The notes: generated by a model from the sequence alone, not told the origin. 64,000 bases of DNA from Methanocaldococcus infernus ME (GCF_000092305.1 NC_014122.1:1264195-1328194), one strand, 5' to 3'; counted from the stretch's first letter, positions 19,747-29,694 are shown. Program-made: numbers and translations.

Positions 19747-20781
19747 TTATTTCATCTTTAGTAGGAGATATAAAAACATTGGAGCCCCTAAGAATGAGGT
19801 TAGTATCCCAACAGGCAGAATAATTGGAGCCATAATGGTTCTTGCTAATGTATCTGAAACCAATAAAATGAGAGATCCTAATGTAGAAGTTAGAGGAATA
19901 AGAAATCTATCATCATCACCTATTAGTATCCTTGATATATGTGGAGAAATTAAACCTATAAAGCCAATGATTCCCAAAAAAGAAACTGTCACTGCAACCA
20001 GTAGAGAAGATAAAAATAACCCTATTAATCTTTCCCTTTCTACATCAACACCTAAAGATTTGGCTACATCCTCTCCAAGAGTTAGGGAAAGATAATTCCA
20101 TCTTTTGTAGTAAAAATATACTATAATAGATATAGTAACCAAAAACATTAGAAATAGCTCATTCCAAACAACCCTTCCTAAGTCTCCAAAGCTCCAATAA
20201 ACTATAGCTGCTAACTGTAGTTCATCAGCAAAGTATTGTAGTAAGATGGTTCCAGCAGTAAATAAGGAACTTATGGCTACTCCAGACAAAATAACTGCCT
20301 CTGGAGACAAATTTTTAATCTTAGATAAAATTAAAATTATTATTATGGCTAAAAATGCTCCTAAAAAAGCAAAGAGGGTTATAAAATAAGGATTGTTAAT
20401 TATTATCCCAGCTTTTTTAATTTCTCCAAAACCAAATAAAATAATTGCCAAAGCAGCTCCAAACATGGCTCCATGAGATACTCCTAAGGTGAATGGGCTT
20501 GCCAATGGGTTTTTTAAGAGCCTTTGCATAACTAAACCAGACACTGATAAAGCTGCTCCTGCGATTATTGCTCCTATAACTCTTGGCATCCTTAAGTTCC
20601 AAACAACTACATTAACATATTTATTAGTATCCATAAAAAAGATTGCCCTTATAACCTCATCAAATTTTAAAGTGTAGTCTCCAACAGAAAGGGAAACTAT
20701 TATAAATATTATTAAAATAGCTGTGACAAAACATATAGTTAGTATTTTTCTTTTAATATATTCCTTATAATTAATGACCAT
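19747..20781 (-). CDS. BtuC/FecCD-family ABC permease
   Basis: A 344-residue polytopic membrane protein with the family blocks NLRMPRVIGAIIAGAALSVS, RLLKNPLASPFTLGVSHGAM and GFIGLISPHISRIL. It overlaps the upstream methyltransferase gene by one base. It is the only permease in this operon, so a homodimeric channel is expected, in contrast to the two-permease system at 8-10 kb. Confidence 0.9.
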   Translation of the reverse strand: MVINYKEYIKRKILTICFVTAILIIFIIVSLSVGDYTLKFDEVIRAIFFMDTNKYVNVVVWNLRMPRVIGAIIAGAALSVSGLVMQRLLKNPLASPFTLGVSHGAMFGAALAIILFGFGEIKKAGIIINNPYFITLFAFLGAFLAIIIILILSKIKNLSPEAVILSGVAISSLFTAGTILLQYFADELQLAAIVYWSFGDLGRVVWNELFLMFLVTISIIVYFYYKRWNYLSLTLGEDVAKSLGVDVERERLIGLFLSSLLVAVTVSFLGIIGFIGLISPHISRILIGDDDRFLIPLTSTLGSLILLVSDTLARTIMAPIILPVGILTSFLGAPMFLYLLLKMK

Positions 20782-21788
20782 TACTCCACCTTTTTAGAAA
20801 TTATCATCTTACTTCCTCTATAGCACTTTAACTCTAAAAATTCCTTTAAATCTACAATATCTAAAATTTCAAAGCCTAAATTTTCTAAATAGTCTAAGTA
20901 ATCATTAAAACTTAGATCTCCTTCAAAAGTAAATCTAATTGGACTTTTTCTTAAAATGTCTGATTTTCTCATTAGCCAATCAATATTATTTACATAGAAT
21001 TCTAAATCTTCTTCACCATCCCAAAAGAATTGTTTGTTAATAAACAAGCCTCCAATATTTAAGGCATCATATACTTTCCTAATTATCTCTGGATTTTTTC
21101 CTCCAGGATGATAAGAGCTAAAAATAATGTCATAGTTCTCTCCAATACTATCCTTCCAGAAATTTCCTTTTATAAGCTCTATATTTTTAGCTTTATATTT
21201 TTCAATATATTTTCTTGTTTCTTCTATCACTTCTGGAAGATCAAAAACATAGCACTTTAAATTTTTATTCAACTTGCTAAAGTATATTGCATACAATCCA
21301 TGCCCTCCAGCTAAGTCTAAAAGCTTTTTAGCATTCTTAATTTCATTTTTAAATCTTAGTCTTATATACTCCATAATCCTTGGTAATTCCCAAACCTTAC
21401 ACTCATTAGCCATTTTATGGATAACTTTAGTAAAGTTTAACCTTTTTTCTTTAAAATCCTTCCAATTCTCAATATCATTAAAATATTCATCCTCAAGATA
21501 AGGAATTATTGAGAATTCAGAATTCTCTCTTAGATATAGATCAGAAACTAAAGTATTTTTGTATTTTCCTCTTATTTTTTCAATTAGTTTCAACTCTAAT
21601 AGAATTTTTAATATATATTCTAATATGTTTTTATCCAAATTTATTTTAATTAAAATTTCATCAAAAGTTTTAGGCTCTGATAGAATGTCAAAAATTTTTA
21701 ACTCAATAGCCTTTTTTAATATGTAAAATAGTTTTATATTTATATACAAATCATAAAAAATATCTAAAATATATGGTTTCTTAATCAT
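20781..21788 (-). CDS. SAM-dependent O-methyltransferase-like protein inside an ABC operon
   Basis: About 335 residues. An N-terminal winged-helix/dimerisation domain (about 1-85, [16 protein letters not shown]) is followed by a SAM-binding Rossmann fold with [16 protein letters not shown] as motif I and [14 protein letters not shown] as a post-motif block. This is the layout of small-molecule O-methyltransferases of the acetylserotonin type. The start is the ATG at 21788, preceded by AAGTGAG, within the stop region of the binding-protein gene. Its place between binding protein and permease suggests that it acts on the imported ligand or on a chelator. The substrate is unknown. Confidence 0.8.
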   Translation of the reverse strand: MIKKPYILDIFYDLYINIKLFYILKKAIELKIFDILSEPKTFDEILIKINLDKNILEYILKILLELKLIEKIRGKYKNTLVSDLYLRENSEFSIIPYLEDEYFNDIENWKDFKEKRLNFTKVIHKMANECKVWELPRIMEYIRLRFKNEIKNAKKLLDLAGGHGLYAIYFSKLNKNLKCYVFDLPEVIEETRKYIEKYKAKNIELIKGNFWKDSIGENYDIIFSSYHPGGKNPEIIRKVYDALNIGGLFINKQFFWDGEEDLEFYVNNIDWLMRKSDILRKSPIRFTFEGDLSFNDYLDYLENLGFEILDIVDLKEFLELKCYRGSKMIISKKVE

Positions 21789-22881
21789 TGCTCTCACTTA
21801 AATTTAATCTCTTAAAACCTCCCCAAAATTGAGCCATTTCTTTATAAACAGGTTTTCCTACTAAAAATACATAAATTTCATCTGCTTTCTCCTCAGGGTT
21901 TATATCTTTAAATCTCTCTGGATAAAGAATTTTTCCAATATAGTAAGCATCTGCAAGTGCAGTTCCTATATTTGTTGTGTAAAAGTTGTAAGGAAGCAAG
22001 CCATACACATCTCCATTTTTAAATGCTTTTAGAGAGTTATAGAATTCCTTATTCCTCTTGTAGTCATTGATAACTAACTTTAATCCTCCTTCATCTATAA
22101 AGATAATGTCTGGATTCCACTTTAAGAGTTGTTCTTTACTTATAAACACATGTCCTGTTTTGTTTAACTGATCTACTACATTTCTTGCATGAACAGCTTC
22201 AAAGGGAGGATATTTGCACATTGTACTCTCAATTCCCCTCTGTCCTTTATATCCAATTCCCCCAACATAAACTGTTAGTTTTTTATCTTCTGGAATATCT
22301 TTAGTTCTACTATTTAGATCATTTAAACAATTGTCAATAAATTTTATAACTTCTTTAGCCCTATCCTCTTTGTTTAGTATTTTTCCAGCTAATTCTAATG
22401 ATGTATAAAGCTCTTCTTCATTAAATGTAGCTAACTTCCCATAACTTAAAACTACTACAGGAATTCCAGTTCTTTCTTGTATTTTATCAGCTTGCTCTTT
22501 GGTTATGTAGCATGCAAATATCACATCTGGCTCAACTTTTAATATTTCCTCTAAGTTAGGCTTTGGATTAGGTCCACCTTGTCCTATAGTAGGAAGTTTA
22601 GCTAATTCAGGATGTGCCAACCTATAAGGTCTCCCATATGGTGTCCATAACTTCTCAGCATCTTCAACTCCAACAACCTTGTCAGTGGCATTTAGATAAA
22701 CTATAAGTCTTAGACATCCTGGGCCAATGCACACAATTCTATTAACATCCTTTGGAACCTCTACATCTCTTCCTAAAAGGTCTTTAACCTTTACATGCTC
22801 TTCTAAATTTTTATTATTGTTTATACATCCACATGTAAATATTAGTAACAAAAATACTAAAAATATTAATATTTTCCTCAT
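21781..22881 (-). CDS. iron/corrinoid ABC transporter substrate-binding lipoprotein
   Basis: A 366-residue binding protein with a signal peptide and lipobox (FTCGC, Cys at about residue 19). Family features are [40 protein letters not shown] and [20 protein letters not shown], as in the FepB/BtuF group. It is the first gene of the operon. A TATA box and an inverted repeat lie just upstream (see the site at 22942-22959). Unlike the dockerin-bearing homologue at 10.3 kb it is lipid-anchored. Confidence 0.9.
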   Translation of the reverse strand: MRKILIFLVFLLLIFTCGCINNNKNLEEHVKVKDLLGRDVEVPKDVNRIVCIGPGCLRLIVYLNATDKVVGVEDAEKLWTPYGRPYRLAHPELAKLPTIGQGGPNPKPNLEEILKVEPDVIFACYITKEQADKIQERTGIPVVVLSYGKLATFNEEELYTSLELAGKILNKEDRAKEVIKFIDNCLNDLNSRTKDIPEDKKLTVYVGGIGYKGQRGIESTMCKYPPFEAVHARNVVDQLNKTGHVFISKEQLLKWNPDIIFIDEGGLKLVINDYKRNKEFYNSLKAFKNGDVYGLLPYNFYTTNIGTALADAYYIGKILYPERFKDINPEEKADEIYVFLVGKPVYKEMAQFWGGFKRLNLSESND

Positions 22882-22932
22882 AAAATCACCTTATGGCATG
22901 AAAATTAGTATGAAGAATATATTAAAGAGTAT

Positions 22933-22959
22933 TATTATATAAACCTAACTGCTTAAGTT
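22933..22959 (-). promoter_or_regulatory. TATA box and overlapping inverted repeat upstream of the ABC operon
   Basis: On the minus strand TTTATATAAT (about 22933-22943) looks like a TATA box 50-60 bases before the ATG of the binding protein. Immediately upstream, at 22942-22959, lies AACCTAA-CTGC-TTAAGTT, an inverted repeat with six of seven positions symmetric. It covers the BRE position, where a metal-sensing repressor (DtxR or Fur type) would block initiation. The operator role is inference. Confidence 0.4.
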
Positions 22960-23065
22960 ATTCTGATAGAAATTATTAAAAATTTGCAGTTATAAATTAA
23001 AAGAAAATCTTAAAATTAAATAAATCTAATTTTAGTTTTGGATAGTGAGGAGAATGGTGGAGAGC

Positions 23066-23377
23066 TTGAACATGAAAAAACTCTGGGAAGAATTATTAGA
23101 GATAGCTAAAACATATCACAAAGAGAACAAATATTTTTACTCAAAAACAAAAAGAGGAGTTTATAAAATAAAGAGCTATGATAAAGATAAAATTGTAATA
23201 AAAAAGTTTAATGGGCTTGATGAAGTCCTAACAAAGAATAGGTTGTTTAGTAACATAGACAAGTTAATTTATGGAACTCCTTGGAAAATTTCTTCTTGCC
23301 TTAAAACTTTCCTCCTGCTCCACCCAAAAATTAAAGAAGAGAATGGAAATTTAAAGTTAGTTAATGAAGAAGATTAA
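23066..23377 (+). CDS. small protein of unknown function
   Basis: About 103 residues, basic and lysine-rich, without signal peptide or membrane segment; two conserved-looking patches are YFYSKTKRGVYKIKSY and YGTPWKISSCLKTFLLLHP. I do not recognise the family. The start is uncertain: GGTGG at 23056-23060 is 5 nt from a TTG at 23066 and 11 nt from an ATG at 23072; a GTG at 23045 has no ribosome site. The gene is convergent with the next one. Confidence 0.55.
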   Translation: MNMKKLWEELLEIAKTYHKENKYFYSKTKRGVYKIKSYDKDKIVIKKFNGLDEVLTKNRLFSNIDKLIYGTPWKISSCLKTFLLLHPKIKEENGNLKLVNEED

Positions 23378-23404
23378 TTAATCTTTGAAAATTTTATATA
23401 TTCT

Positions 23405-23992
23405 TCATTTCATTAGAGATCCAAAAATGGAGAAGAATATGTAGTCAAACTTAGTTTCTTTAAATATCTCATCTAAAACACAGCTAACCCAAATACTTGG
23501 AAGTCTCCTAAACTTAATTCCTACTAAGCCCTCAAGAATTCTAAGTTTATTTTTATGCAACATAGAACTTTTTAAGTTATCACATATAAAAATATTTTTA
23601 AGTTTATTAGGTAATTTTTTATTTAAATTATTTCTTTTATATAATATCTTTTTAATATACTTTGGATCCTCTCCAAAGACTTCATAAAATCTTGGATCCT
23701 CAGATTTTAACCAGTTAATAGCTGAATTTACAATAATTGAACATACAGCTCCTATATGAACATAACCATTATCAGGATATTCAGAGAAGTCATCAATAAC
23801 AGCCAACTTTCTTTTAGTTTTTGGAGCTATGATATAAAATTTTGAAAATTTTAAGTCATCATATTCAACATTAAAAGTTAGATATTTTATAAGTTTTTTA
23901 GCAAGATTGTTATCATATGGGCTAAAAATAGGGTATTTCTCTAAATATTTTTTAAGTTCATGCATATCTAAATTTCTTTCATGTTCATTCAT
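23405..23992 (-). CDS. protein of unknown function, 195 residues
   Basis: A soluble, lysine-rich protein with no motif I recognise. A central segment (DDFSEYPDNGYVHIGAVCS) and a C-terminal hydrophobic stretch (WVSCVLDEIF...FDYIFFSIFG) suggest a folded alpha/beta domain. It is divergent from the 95-codon gene at 24027, with 34 bases between the starts, so the promoters overlap. Length and codon use are consistent with a real gene. Confidence 0.6.
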   Translation of the reverse strand: MNEHERNLDMHELKKYLEKYPIFSPYDNNLAKKLIKYLTFNVEYDDLKFSKFYIIAPKTKRKLAVIDDFSEYPDNGYVHIGAVCSIIVNSAINWLKSEDPRFYEVFGEDPKYIKKILYKRNNLNKKLPNKLKNIFICDNLKSSMLHKNKLRILEGLVGIKFRRLPSIWVSCVLDEIFKETKFDYIFFSIFGSLMK

Positions 23993-24026
23993 AAAACCAC
24001 CTCAAAAAACCTTTTTAGGTGAGACT

Positions 24027-24314
24027 ATGAAAAAGCTGGCTGTTGATGCTGTCATTTATGTTAGAGAGGGATTTAACTTTGATGAAGCATTTAATAAAGT
24101 TTTAGAAATATTAGGAGAGGATGTTAAAATTATCTCCTTGGAAAGGCCTGAATTAGCTTTATTTTATGATGACCAATACTTTTATAGATGTGGCTTTATG
24201 TTAGATAAGGAGCTAAAAGAAGAGGTGGATGTTGAAAAAATTAGAGAGAAGTTAAAAGATATTTTTAAGGATGAAATTATTTATACTTTAACATGTGAGA
24301 TTTTAGGAGATTAA
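24027..24314 (+). CDS. small protein of unknown function upstream of cca
   Basis: A 95-residue acidic protein beginning MKKLAVDAVIYVREGFNFDE. The pattern of short strands and helices suggests a small alpha/beta fold. The start is the ATG at 24027, with GGTGAGACT upstream; a longer open frame reaching back to 23907 runs through the divergent gene and lacks a ribosome site. It lies 13 bases before cca and is probably co-transcribed with it. No function can be assigned. Confidence 0.65.
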   Translation: MKKLAVDAVIYVREGFNFDEAFNKVLEILGEDVKIISLERPELALFYDDQYFYRCGFMLDKELKEEVDVEKIREKLKDIFKDEIIYTLTCEILGD

Positions 24315-24327
24315 AAGGTGAAGAGCT

Positions 24328-25602
24328 TTGAAATTTTTAAAAAAGATCTTGGAAGAAGTGAAACCATCAGAGGAAGAGGTTAGGGAGTTAAAGGAAGTTG
24401 CCAACAAGGTTATAGATAAAATTAAAGAGTTCTCTGACAACTCTGTTTTAGAGGTTTTACACCTTGGCTCATCTGCAAGGAACACAAATTTAAAGAATGA
24501 CTTTGATATTGATATATTTGTTTTATTTGATAAATCCCTTTCAATTGAAGAGTTAGAGAGAAAGGGCTTAGAACTTGGAAAAAAAGCCTTAGAGAGCTTA
24601 GGAGGCTCTTATGTAATAAGCTATGCCTCCCATCCTTATGTTAAGGGAAAGCTTGGGAAGTATAATATAGATATAGTTCCATGCTATAAAATAGAGTTTG
24701 GAGAGAAGATTATATCAGCTGTTGATAGAACTCCACTACACCACAAATTTTTAGTTGAGAGGTTAAATGAAAAGCTGTGTGATGAAGTTAGACTATTAAA
24801 AGCTTTTTTAAAGAGCTTAAATATTTATGGCTCTGATGTAAAAACTAAGGGATTCTCTGGCTATCTCTGTGAGCTTCTAATTTTAAAATATGGCTCTTTT
24901 TTAAACCTCTTACAAGATGCTCAAAATTGGAGGTTAAGGAAAGTTATTATTTTAGATGACATCTATAAAATTTATGAGAATCCCAAATTTAAGGAGTTTG
25001 ATGATCCTCTAATTGTCTATGATCCCACAGATTTAAATAGAAATGTAGCCTCTCCCCTTAGTAAAGAGAATTTTTGTAAATTTGTTTATTACTCATGGCT
25101 CTTTTTAAGTGAGCCTAAGGAAGAGTTTTTCTACAACTACCATAAGAGGTTAGAAGAAGAGCTTAATGAGAGAGAACATGGGTTCATTGTAAAATTGGAA
25201 TTTCCAAAGGAAGAGGTTGATGATATTGTCTATCCTCAACTTGAAAAGTTAGAAAAAAGTATAAATAAGCATATTATAAAAAATGATTTTGTTCCAATAA
25301 GAAGTAAGTGCTACACCACTGATAACTATTGTTATATAGAGTGGGAATTTCTTGTTTATGAGCTTCCAAATGTTAAGGTTATTGAAGGTCCTCCAATTTT
25401 TGCCAAGGAGAGGGTTAAATCTTTCATAAGGAAGCATAAAAAGACTTTTGTTAAGGATTGTAAGCTCTGCTGTTATGAGGAGAGGAAGTATAAGAATGTC
25501 TTAGAGCTATTTAAAGATATTTTAAATAAGAAAGTTCCTATTGCAAAAACTAAGCATATTAGTTTAGAGAAAGGTAAATTGATATGGAGTCAAGTACAAT
25601 AA
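24328..25602 (+). CDS. cca: CCA-adding tRNA nucleotidyltransferase, archaeal class I
   Basis: Adds or repairs the CCA 3' end of tRNAs. The 424-residue protein has the archaeal nucleotidyltransferase signature: LGSSARNTNLK followed by the two catalytic aspartates in DFDIDIFVLF. LLKAFLKSLNIYGSDVKTKG and GFSGYLCELLILKYGSF are archaeal CCA-enzyme blocks. It starts at a TTG with GGTGAAGAG upstream. It overlaps the next gene by 19 bases. Not all tRNA genes in this window encode CCA (tRNA-Ser does not), so the enzyme is needed. Confidence 0.95.
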   Translation: MKFLKKILEEVKPSEEEVRELKEVANKVIDKIKEFSDNSVLEVLHLGSSARNTNLKNDFDIDIFVLFDKSLSIEELERKGLELGKKALESLGGSYVISYASHPYVKGKLGKYNIDIVPCYKIEFGEKIISAVDRTPLHHKFLVERLNEKLCDEVRLLKAFLKSLNIYGSDVKTKGFSGYLCELLILKYGSFLNLLQDAQNWRLRKVIILDDIYKIYENPKFKEFDDPLIVYDPTDLNRNVASPLSKENFCKFVYYSWLFLSEPKEEFFYNYHKRLEEELNEREHGFIVKLEFPKEEVDDIVYPQLEKLEKSINKHIIKNDFVPIRSKCYTTDNYCYIEWEFLVYELPNVKVIEGPPIFAKERVKSFIRKHKKTFVKDCKLCCYEERKYKNVLELFKDILNKKVPIAKTKHISLEKGKLIWSQVQ

Positions 25603-27005
25603 TAAAGAAGGTTAATGAATTCTTAGACTCTATAAAGAATATAAATAAAGAGATTGAAGAGGCTCTTAAGAAAAATAAAGTAGACAATATTATAAAAAAA
25701 TTGAGGGAAAATTTAGAGATTTTACATGAATTTAAAGCTAAGATGGAATTTTTAGAATTTGACTCTCCTTATAAAAATATAGTTAAAATTAAAGCTGATT
25801 CAGAGAGTGCTCAAGAAATTTCCAACTTCTCAAGTTATTTGAGGAGAGTAGCCAATGAGAAAAAAGCCTCTCTGGAGAGGGTTAAGCATGCCTTAGCTTC
25901 TCATAAGATGGCTATAGCCCATCTAACTGATGACATTGGAAATAAAAAAATTGTTGTTCACTTGCCACTTGATGGCTCTTATAAGGAGAAGATATTTACA
26001 CTCCCAACTTATTTAATAGCTCTCTACAAAGATTTCTTAGATGTGCTTGAGCCTAAAGGTAGAGGGGTTTTAACCTCTTACACCATATCCTTCATCTCAT
26101 TTAAAGATGGGAAGAGAAGCTTTAATAGAGTTAAAGTAGAGGATCCAAACTATGAGAAGTACTTAAAGGAAAGATTTGGGAATGTGATAATTACAGGGAT
26201 AAAGAAGAATTATTCAAAGAATAAGCTTATTGAAGACCAACATGTTAGGAAATGCTTAGCCATCTCATACATTTATGCTTACAAGGATGAGATAGAGGAA
26301 GAAATAGAGAGAAGGTTAAAAAATATTTTAAATGAGAAAGAGAGAAGAATTTTAAAGGAGTATTTGGAACTTTGTAAAGATTTTAAAGATGAGTGTGATG
26401 TCTTTGGTGGAATACTTGATGTTAGAGCCTTGGAAGAGAAGATGTTGAAAGAGCTTAATTTTAAAAAATTGTTGGAAGAGAGGGGCTTATATAAAGATGG
26501 AGAGCCAATAGAGGAGTTGAGAAAGGCTATAGAGGTTAAAGAAACAATTTCTAAGGAAGTTGGTAAAGACATAGTCCTTAGGAAGTTCTCAGAGGATATA
26601 TTTAAATTTTATTTATATAAAAATCCTGATGAGAGGAGTAGATCTTCTCTTTTCCCTTCAATCATTACAACTCCTAACATAAGTTATTTAAATTGGCTAA
26701 AATTGGACATTGATGGAAAGAAAGTTTTAGATATTAAATTTAAGCTTGAGCCAGAGTTTCCTAAGTATAACTTATCAACTAAATACCTTGGTGGAGCTAT
26801 TTTATACTTACTTTATGACTGGGACACTGTTGAAAGATATGGATTTAAAAGGAAGGATGTTGAAGACCTTTTAAAAAAGATGGCTTTAGTTGAGCCAATT
26901 AAGGAGATGCTTAAAGATAAAGTTGATATTAAAAAGTTGGAGAGATTTGGAAAGGTTAAGAAGAAAAAGACTAAGAAGTTCTTAGAAGCCCTTGGAGGTT
27001 TATAA
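25584..27005 (+). CDS. archaeal conserved protein of unknown function (possibly DUF530)
   Basis: A 473-residue soluble protein. The first 60 residues look like a coiled coil (KKVNEFLDSIKNINKEIEEA), and further charged helices lie around residues 230-310. It has no catalytic motif that I recognise. From memory, its size and its occurrence in methanogens resemble the archaeal family DUF530, but that needs a profile search. It is translationally coupled to cca (19-base overlap) and to the PHP gene (1-base overlap), so the three form one operon linked to RNA or DNA maintenance. Confidence 0.6.
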   Translation: MESSTIIKKVNEFLDSIKNINKEIEEALKKNKVDNIIKKLRENLEILHEFKAKMEFLEFDSPYKNIVKIKADSESAQEISNFSSYLRRVANEKKASLERVKHALASHKMAIAHLTDDIGNKKIVVHLPLDGSYKEKIFTLPTYLIALYKDFLDVLEPKGRGVLTSYTISFISFKDGKRSFNRVKVEDPNYEKYLKERFGNVIITGIKKNYSKNKLIEDQHVRKCLAISYIYAYKDEIEEEIERRLKNILNEKERRILKEYLELCKDFKDECDVFGGILDVRALEEKMLKELNFKKLLEERGLYKDGEPIEELRKAIEVKETISKEVGKDIVLRKFSEDIFKFYLYKNPDERSRSSLFPSIITTPNISYLNWLKLDIDGKKVLDIKFKLEPEFPKYNLSTKYLGGAILYLLYDWDTVERYGFKRKDVEDLLKKMALVEPIKEMLKDKVDIKKLERFGKVKKKKTKKFLEALGGL

Positions 27006-28180
27006 TGATTGATGTAGATTTACACATTCATTCAAAGTATTCAGGTGGAACATCAAAAGATATGAATGTAGAGAATATCTTAAAATATAGTAAGGTTAAG
27101 GGCTTAGATGTTGTTGGAACAGGAGATTGTTTAAATCCTAAGTATTTAGAGGAAATAAAGGAATTTAAAGATAGAGAGTTAGTTTTAACTGTAGAGGTTG
27201 AAGATAAAGATAGGGTTCATCATCTTCTTATAGTTCCCTCAATAAGTAAGGCTGAGGAGTTAAGAGAATCCTTTAAAAAATATTCAAAAAATATAGACAC
27301 TGAGGGAAGGCCAAAGATAGAGCTTAGTGGAGAGGAAATCTTTGAAATTGCTAAAAGCTCTGGCTCATTAATTGGACCAGCTCATGCCTTCACACCTTGG
27401 ACTTCTATATATAAAAGTTTCAATTCTATCTATGAGTGCTACAAAAATAAGCCAGACTTTGTAGAGCTTGGTTTATCAGCAGACACAGAGATGGCTGATA
27501 GTATAAGAGAGCTTAGAGACATTCCATTTTTAACCAACTCTGATGCCCACTCTTATTATCCTCATAGGTTGGGAAGAGAGTTTAATAGGGTTGAGATGAC
27601 AGTTGGAAACATAGAGGAGAACTTTGAAGAGTTGAGGAAGGCTATAAAGCATAATAAAATTTATGCAAATATTGGAGTATTTCCAGAGCTTGGAAAGTAT
27701 CATTTAACAGCCTGTTCAAAGTGCTACACAAAATTTAAAAAAGAAGATGCTGAGAGGTTTAATTGGAGATGCCCTGAGTGCAAGGGTTTGATAAAAAAAG
27801 GTGTCTTGGATAGGGTTAAAGAGTTGAGTGATGGGAAAATAGAGCATCCAAGCTTTAGACCTCCATACATAAAAATAATTCCTCTTTTAGAAATTATTTC
27901 CTTATCAACAGGAAAGGGAGTTTATTCAAAAACTGTTAATACTATTTGGAATAAATTTATAGAAAACTTTAAAAATGAGATCTCTATCTTGTTGGATATA
28001 GAGATTGAAGAGCTTAAGAATATAAATGAGAGAGTCGCCAAAACCATAGAGTTGTTTAGAAAAGGAGAGATCTATATTATCCCAGGTGGTGGAGGGAAGT
28101 ATGGGGAAATTTCTTTCACACCAAAAGAGATAAACTATTACAAGGAGAAAGTAACCTTAGATAGATGGTTAAGTTGTTGA
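27005..28180 (+). CDS. PHP-domain protein resembling endonuclease Q
   Basis: A 391-residue protein. The N-terminal PHP metallo-domain shows DLHIHSKYSGGTSKDM, GTGDCLNP, LTVEVED and TNSDAHSYYPHRLGREF. A zinc ribbon follows (CSKCYTKF ... CPECKG, residues about 239-259) and then a helix-hairpin-like C-terminal region ending in IPGGGGKYGEI. This order matches archaeal endonuclease Q, which nicks 5' of deaminated bases (uracil, hypoxanthine) in DNA and would suit a hyperthermophile. The family assignment is from memory of its architecture. It overlaps the previous gene by one base and converges on the polyamine gene. Confidence 0.75.
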   Translation: MIDVDLHIHSKYSGGTSKDMNVENILKYSKVKGLDVVGTGDCLNPKYLEEIKEFKDRELVLTVEVEDKDRVHHLLIVPSISKAEELRESFKKYSKNIDTEGRPKIELSGEEIFEIAKSSGSLIGPAHAFTPWTSIYKSFNSIYECYKNKPDFVELGLSADTEMADSIRELRDIPFLTNSDAHSYYPHRLGREFNRVEMTVGNIEENFEELRKAIKHNKIYANIGVFPELGKYHLTACSKCYTKFKKEDAERFNWRCPECKGLIKKGVLDRVKELSDGKIEHPSFRPPYIKIIPLLEIISLSTGKGVYSKTVNTIWNKFIENFKNEISILLDIEIEELKNINERVAKTIELFRKGEIYIIPGGGGKYGEISFTPKEINYYKEKVTLDRWLSC

Positions 28181-29221
28181 ACTCTCAGCATCATTATATA
28201 GCTCACTTCCAACCTCAACCTCTTCCTCAAAGCCCTTACTACCTTTAAGTGTTTCTATTCTGAACATATAAGACTTATACCAAATATCTTTTGGCTTCTT
28301 CTTTATTGGAGCTAACTTCCAAGCCCTTGTTTCCTCTTCATAGCCCCAGTTTATATAGTGGTTGAAATCCTTTATTATGTCTGTGATGACAACATTAAAG
28401 TCATTTATTAAAATTCTTTGAATCTCTCTCCACTTGTCTAAAGAGCTTTCCCTCCTTGTAATTCCAAAATAGCCAGCTCTTCTTTCTCCTTTTAAGGCTG
28501 ATATTCCCCTACCAATAAAGGTTTTTATTGCAAACACTGTTTCAGGAGGGTCAGTGATAAAGGTGTCAAAGCTTCTCTTATAACCCTCAGGAAGAGGCTT
28601 TCTTAAGTCTAAGGTTATAACCTCAATATTTTTAAATTTAAGTTCATCAGCAACCTCTTTTATAAAGTTCATTAACCTCTCATCAATATCTACAGCCACT
28701 ATTCTCCTTGGCAAGTTGGAGAGCATTAAGGCTATTGATGTTAAGTCATCATCTCCTAAGACTAAAACATCTTTATTAAATAAGTCTCCTCTTGAATTCA
28801 TTAAGGCTACTCTTGCAACAGTACATTCAGGAGTTACAAAGCCTTGGTCATATTCATGTTTTGGTAAGGGCCTATCTTTAGTTATCTCTTTAAACTTCTC
28901 CAATAACTCTTTATAATTCTTTAAAGATATCCCTCTACCTTCACAGCATTCACATACATTAATCTCCTTCTTCCCTATCCCATACTCTTTTATAAAGCTT
29001 AACCCCTTCTCAGTTAGCTTAATCTCATCTTCTATCTTAACTAACCCTTCCTTTTCTAAAACTCTTATGATGTCAGCAACCAATGGAAGAGGTTCTTCAC
29101 TATACTCAACAATCTTCCAAAAATCTCCTGTTAGCAAAATAGAGGATAGAACATTCTCAATACTCTTCTCATACACAGGAATCTCTGAAACTTCTCTTAC
29201 TTTCTCTAACAAGTCTTTCAT
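28169..29221 (-). CDS. bpsA: N4-bis(aminopropyl)spermidine synthase (branched-chain polyamine synthase)
   Basis: Makes branched polyamines that stabilise nucleic acids in hyperthermophiles by successive aminopropyl transfer to spermidine. The 350-residue protein has an N-terminal winged-helix region, a Cys pair (VCECCEGRG), then a methyltransferase-like fold with VLVLGDDDLTSIAL, VAVDIDERLM and DTFITDPPET. GDDDLTS and DPPE are the active-site blocks of this family. The ATG overlaps the queD stop (GAATGA). It is the last gene of the gate protein - hacB - queD - bpsA run. Its presence supports a high growth temperature. Confidence 0.9.
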   Translation of the reverse strand: MKDLLEKVREVSEIPVYEKSIENVLSSILLTGDFWKIVEYSEEPLPLVADIIRVLEKEGLVKIEDEIKLTEKGLSFIKEYGIGKKEINVCECCEGRGISLKNYKELLEKFKEITKDRPLPKHEYDQGFVTPECTVARVALMNSRGDLFNKDVLVLGDDDLTSIALMLSNLPRRIVAVDIDERLMNFIKEVADELKFKNIEVITLDLRKPLPEGYKRSFDTFITDPPETVFAIKTFIGRGISALKGERRAGYFGITRRESSLDKWREIQRILINDFNVVITDIIKDFNHYINWGYEEETRAWKLAPIKKKPKDIWYKSYMFRIETLKGSKGFEEEVEVGSELYNDAESSTT

Positions 29222-29694
29222 TCTTTCACCACTTTTCTATATGTTGCTTTCTGTCCTAAACCTTCATTAACAGAGACTTCAATATATTCTAAATTGATGT
29301 GATCTTTAAGCCTGTTATAGAGTTCATCAGCTATATAGATAGCAAGGTCTTCAGCTGATGTTGATGGAATTGGAAGGAGTAAGATGTCATCAACAGGAAT
29401 GAGATACTCTTTTTCTTTATATTTAAAATATACTTTATTGTCTCTAATCTCATAGTATAAGTCTTTATGAAACTTAGGGATTAGGAGTTTATGGTCCAAC
29501 CTTTTACAGATTTCTTTAACAATCTTTTTAACAATTCTAAAATCACATAAAAAATTTCCCTTCTTTTCTCCAGAGAGTTCCACATCTACATAGTAGGAGT
29601 GTCCATGAATATAGCCACATGTTTCATGTCCAAATATAATATGTGCTGAGGAAAACTTTAAGTTTGAATATAAACCATCAAGCTTTATTCTCAC
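29218..29694 (-). CDS. queD: QueD-like 6-carboxytetrahydropterin synthase
   Basis: A PTPS/QueD-family enzyme of 7-deazaguanine synthesis, used in archaea for archaeosine in tRNA. The 158-residue protein shows the zinc histidines in [10 protein letters not shown] and [12 protein letters not shown], the catalytic cysteine in ETCGYIHGH, and the glutamate near VSVNEGLGQ. The start is a GTG overlapping the 3' end of hacB by 17 bases. The neighbours hacB and bpsA are not pathway partners, so the clustering appears conserved but not functional. A specialised archaeal PTPS variant remains possible. Confidence 0.8.
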   Translation of the reverse strand: MRIKLDGLYSNLKFSSAHIIFGHETCGYIHGHSYYVDVELSGEKKGNFLCDFRIVKKIVKEICKRLDHKLLIPKFHKDLYYEIRDNKVYFKYKEKEYLIPVDDILLLPIPSTSAEDLAIYIADELYNRLKDHINLEYIEVSVNEGLGQKATYRKVVKE

